Positions 63,060-64,000 of a stretch of DNA of 64,000 nucleotides are shown here, one piece after another. The notes below the pieces were generated by a model. That model did not search any database, had not been told where the DNA came from, and saw only the letters and a program-made list of their open reading frames with translations. Each line of letters opens with the position of its first letter. The stretch's first letter is position 1. Where the stretch lies: NCBI RefSeq assembly GCF_036324505.1, contig NC_086365.1, positions 8,196,155 through 8,260,154 on the forward strand, given 5' to 3'. The position numbers and the translations under genes are program-made. This stretch comes from Eleginops maclovinus. Lineage: Eukaryota; Chordata; Actinopteri; Perciformes; Eleginopidae.

Positions 63060-64000
63060 CCTCAGTGTCAATGTTGCGCACAATTCTGAAACCAAAAGAA
63101 AGATTTGTTACAAGTTCTGAGATTCTCATTTGTTTTGATAAATCTGTGGTTTTTAACGTCACTTTGAAATCTTTAACAAACTACAAAGTCACCCTTTCAT
63201 TGTTAACAAACCAATGACTTTGATTTCAAATATTGTTTTCATTCAATATTAAAATGTAAATTGCTTGGATTACAAAAGGTAATGTGTATACGGTATAATA
63301 TAAGCATGCAGCAACATTAACATGGATTCACATGGGTCACTGAGAAAATGGTGTTGGGTAAGCTCATCTGCTTGTGTTGTGAAGGAGAGTTTGACAAACT
63401 TTTTACACAATTTTGATTACATCAGAGAAGTCAGCCAGCTTAAGTTAGTATTTCTTTAGTGCTTTTTGCCTGTATGCCAATGAACGTTTGAATGACAAAA
63501 GTAGGGAGCTAACCAAAATGTTGAGAATTGAGAAAGAATATGCAATCATACGTACATGCTGAAGTTGTGGTTGTAATTCAACTGAAGACCAAGATAATAG
63601 ACCTGGTGTTATGAGGCAATTTTTATTTATAATAATAACAATTATTTACAGCTAAAGATTGTAGCAGGGTAACGTAAGGCCTACGTTACACTTACATTAC
63701 GTCTGGCTTTCTTTCAGTATTGTAGATAAACATGATTTATGATAGCAAAGAGCAGTTTCTATTGTTTGTATGGAAGTAAGAACTATCAGATTGACACTAA
63801 AGCTATCTGACTCTGTCTGACTGTTTTTTGCGCATTATATAACATGGCAATCATTCGCAAACAAAAGCAGATAAATGCCTCCCATATGTACATACGTGTA
63901 CTTATGTACAGGAAAAAGCCAAATAAACCCTATTAGTAAGCATCATGCATTGGGGAGTGGGGGATTCACCCACAAAACCCCCTGACACCCCCTTACCATC
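63060..64000. other. gene-free end of the window
   Basis: AT-rich DNA. I see no gene, RNA or named repeat in it. Confidence 0.5.

Overview
The window is vertebrate nuclear DNA, most likely from a percomorph (spiny-rayed) fish. The evidence is a spliced GATA-family gene whose encoded protein is closest to vertebrate GATA3, abundant long CA/TG microsatellites, a Ty3/gypsy element and a CR1/L2/Rex-like LINE of fish type, and a short interspersed repeat (about 16.4 kb) that I recognise from percomorph genomes. There is no prokaryotic gene organisation.

Layout. Positions 1-4068 are upstream DNA and 5' UTR. The gata3 coding sequence lies on the + strand in five coding exons: 4069-4303, 5211-5738, 7597-7742, 9903-10028 and 12264-12542. 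Together they make 1314 nt, or 437 residues plus a stop. Every junction has GT and AG borders and the reading phase closes exactly. The two GATA zinc fingers sit on separate exons, as in other vertebrate GATA3 genes. A long 3' UTR runs to about 13.73 kb with two AATAAA signals. From there to 64 kb I find no second host protein-coding gene. This agrees with the known gene-poor region downstream of vertebrate GATA3, which carries long-range enhancers in mammals. Several complex, non-repetitive blocks there look like candidate conserved non-coding elements, but this is judged by eye only.

Mobile DNA. 22416-27618 is a broken Ty3/gypsy-type LTR retrotransposon in + orientation. It has a probable full 5' LTR, a gag with a PNMA-like N-terminus and a CCHC knuckle, an aspartic protease, a reverse transcriptase and an RNase H. 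The integrase is cut off after its first zinc-binding region and fused to the last 81 nt of the 3' LTR. Premature stops, frameshifts and two deletions make it non-functional. 44173-45584 is a 5'-truncated LINE on the - strand, flanked by a perfect 9-bp target-site duplication. A second, much weaker LINE-like tail may lie at 62.88-63.05 kb.

Microsatellites are unusually dense (at least fifteen long CA/TG arrays, one TAC array and one G20 run). Most of the longer open frames outside gata3 and the retroelements are translations of these repeats. I did not find an undescribed multi-gene system. The points most worth checking are the regulatory architecture of gata3 (a WGATAR cluster in intron 5, a minimal uORF, a donor-like site just after the start codon), the PNMA-like gag, and a perfect 15-bp hairpin at 41.8 kb.
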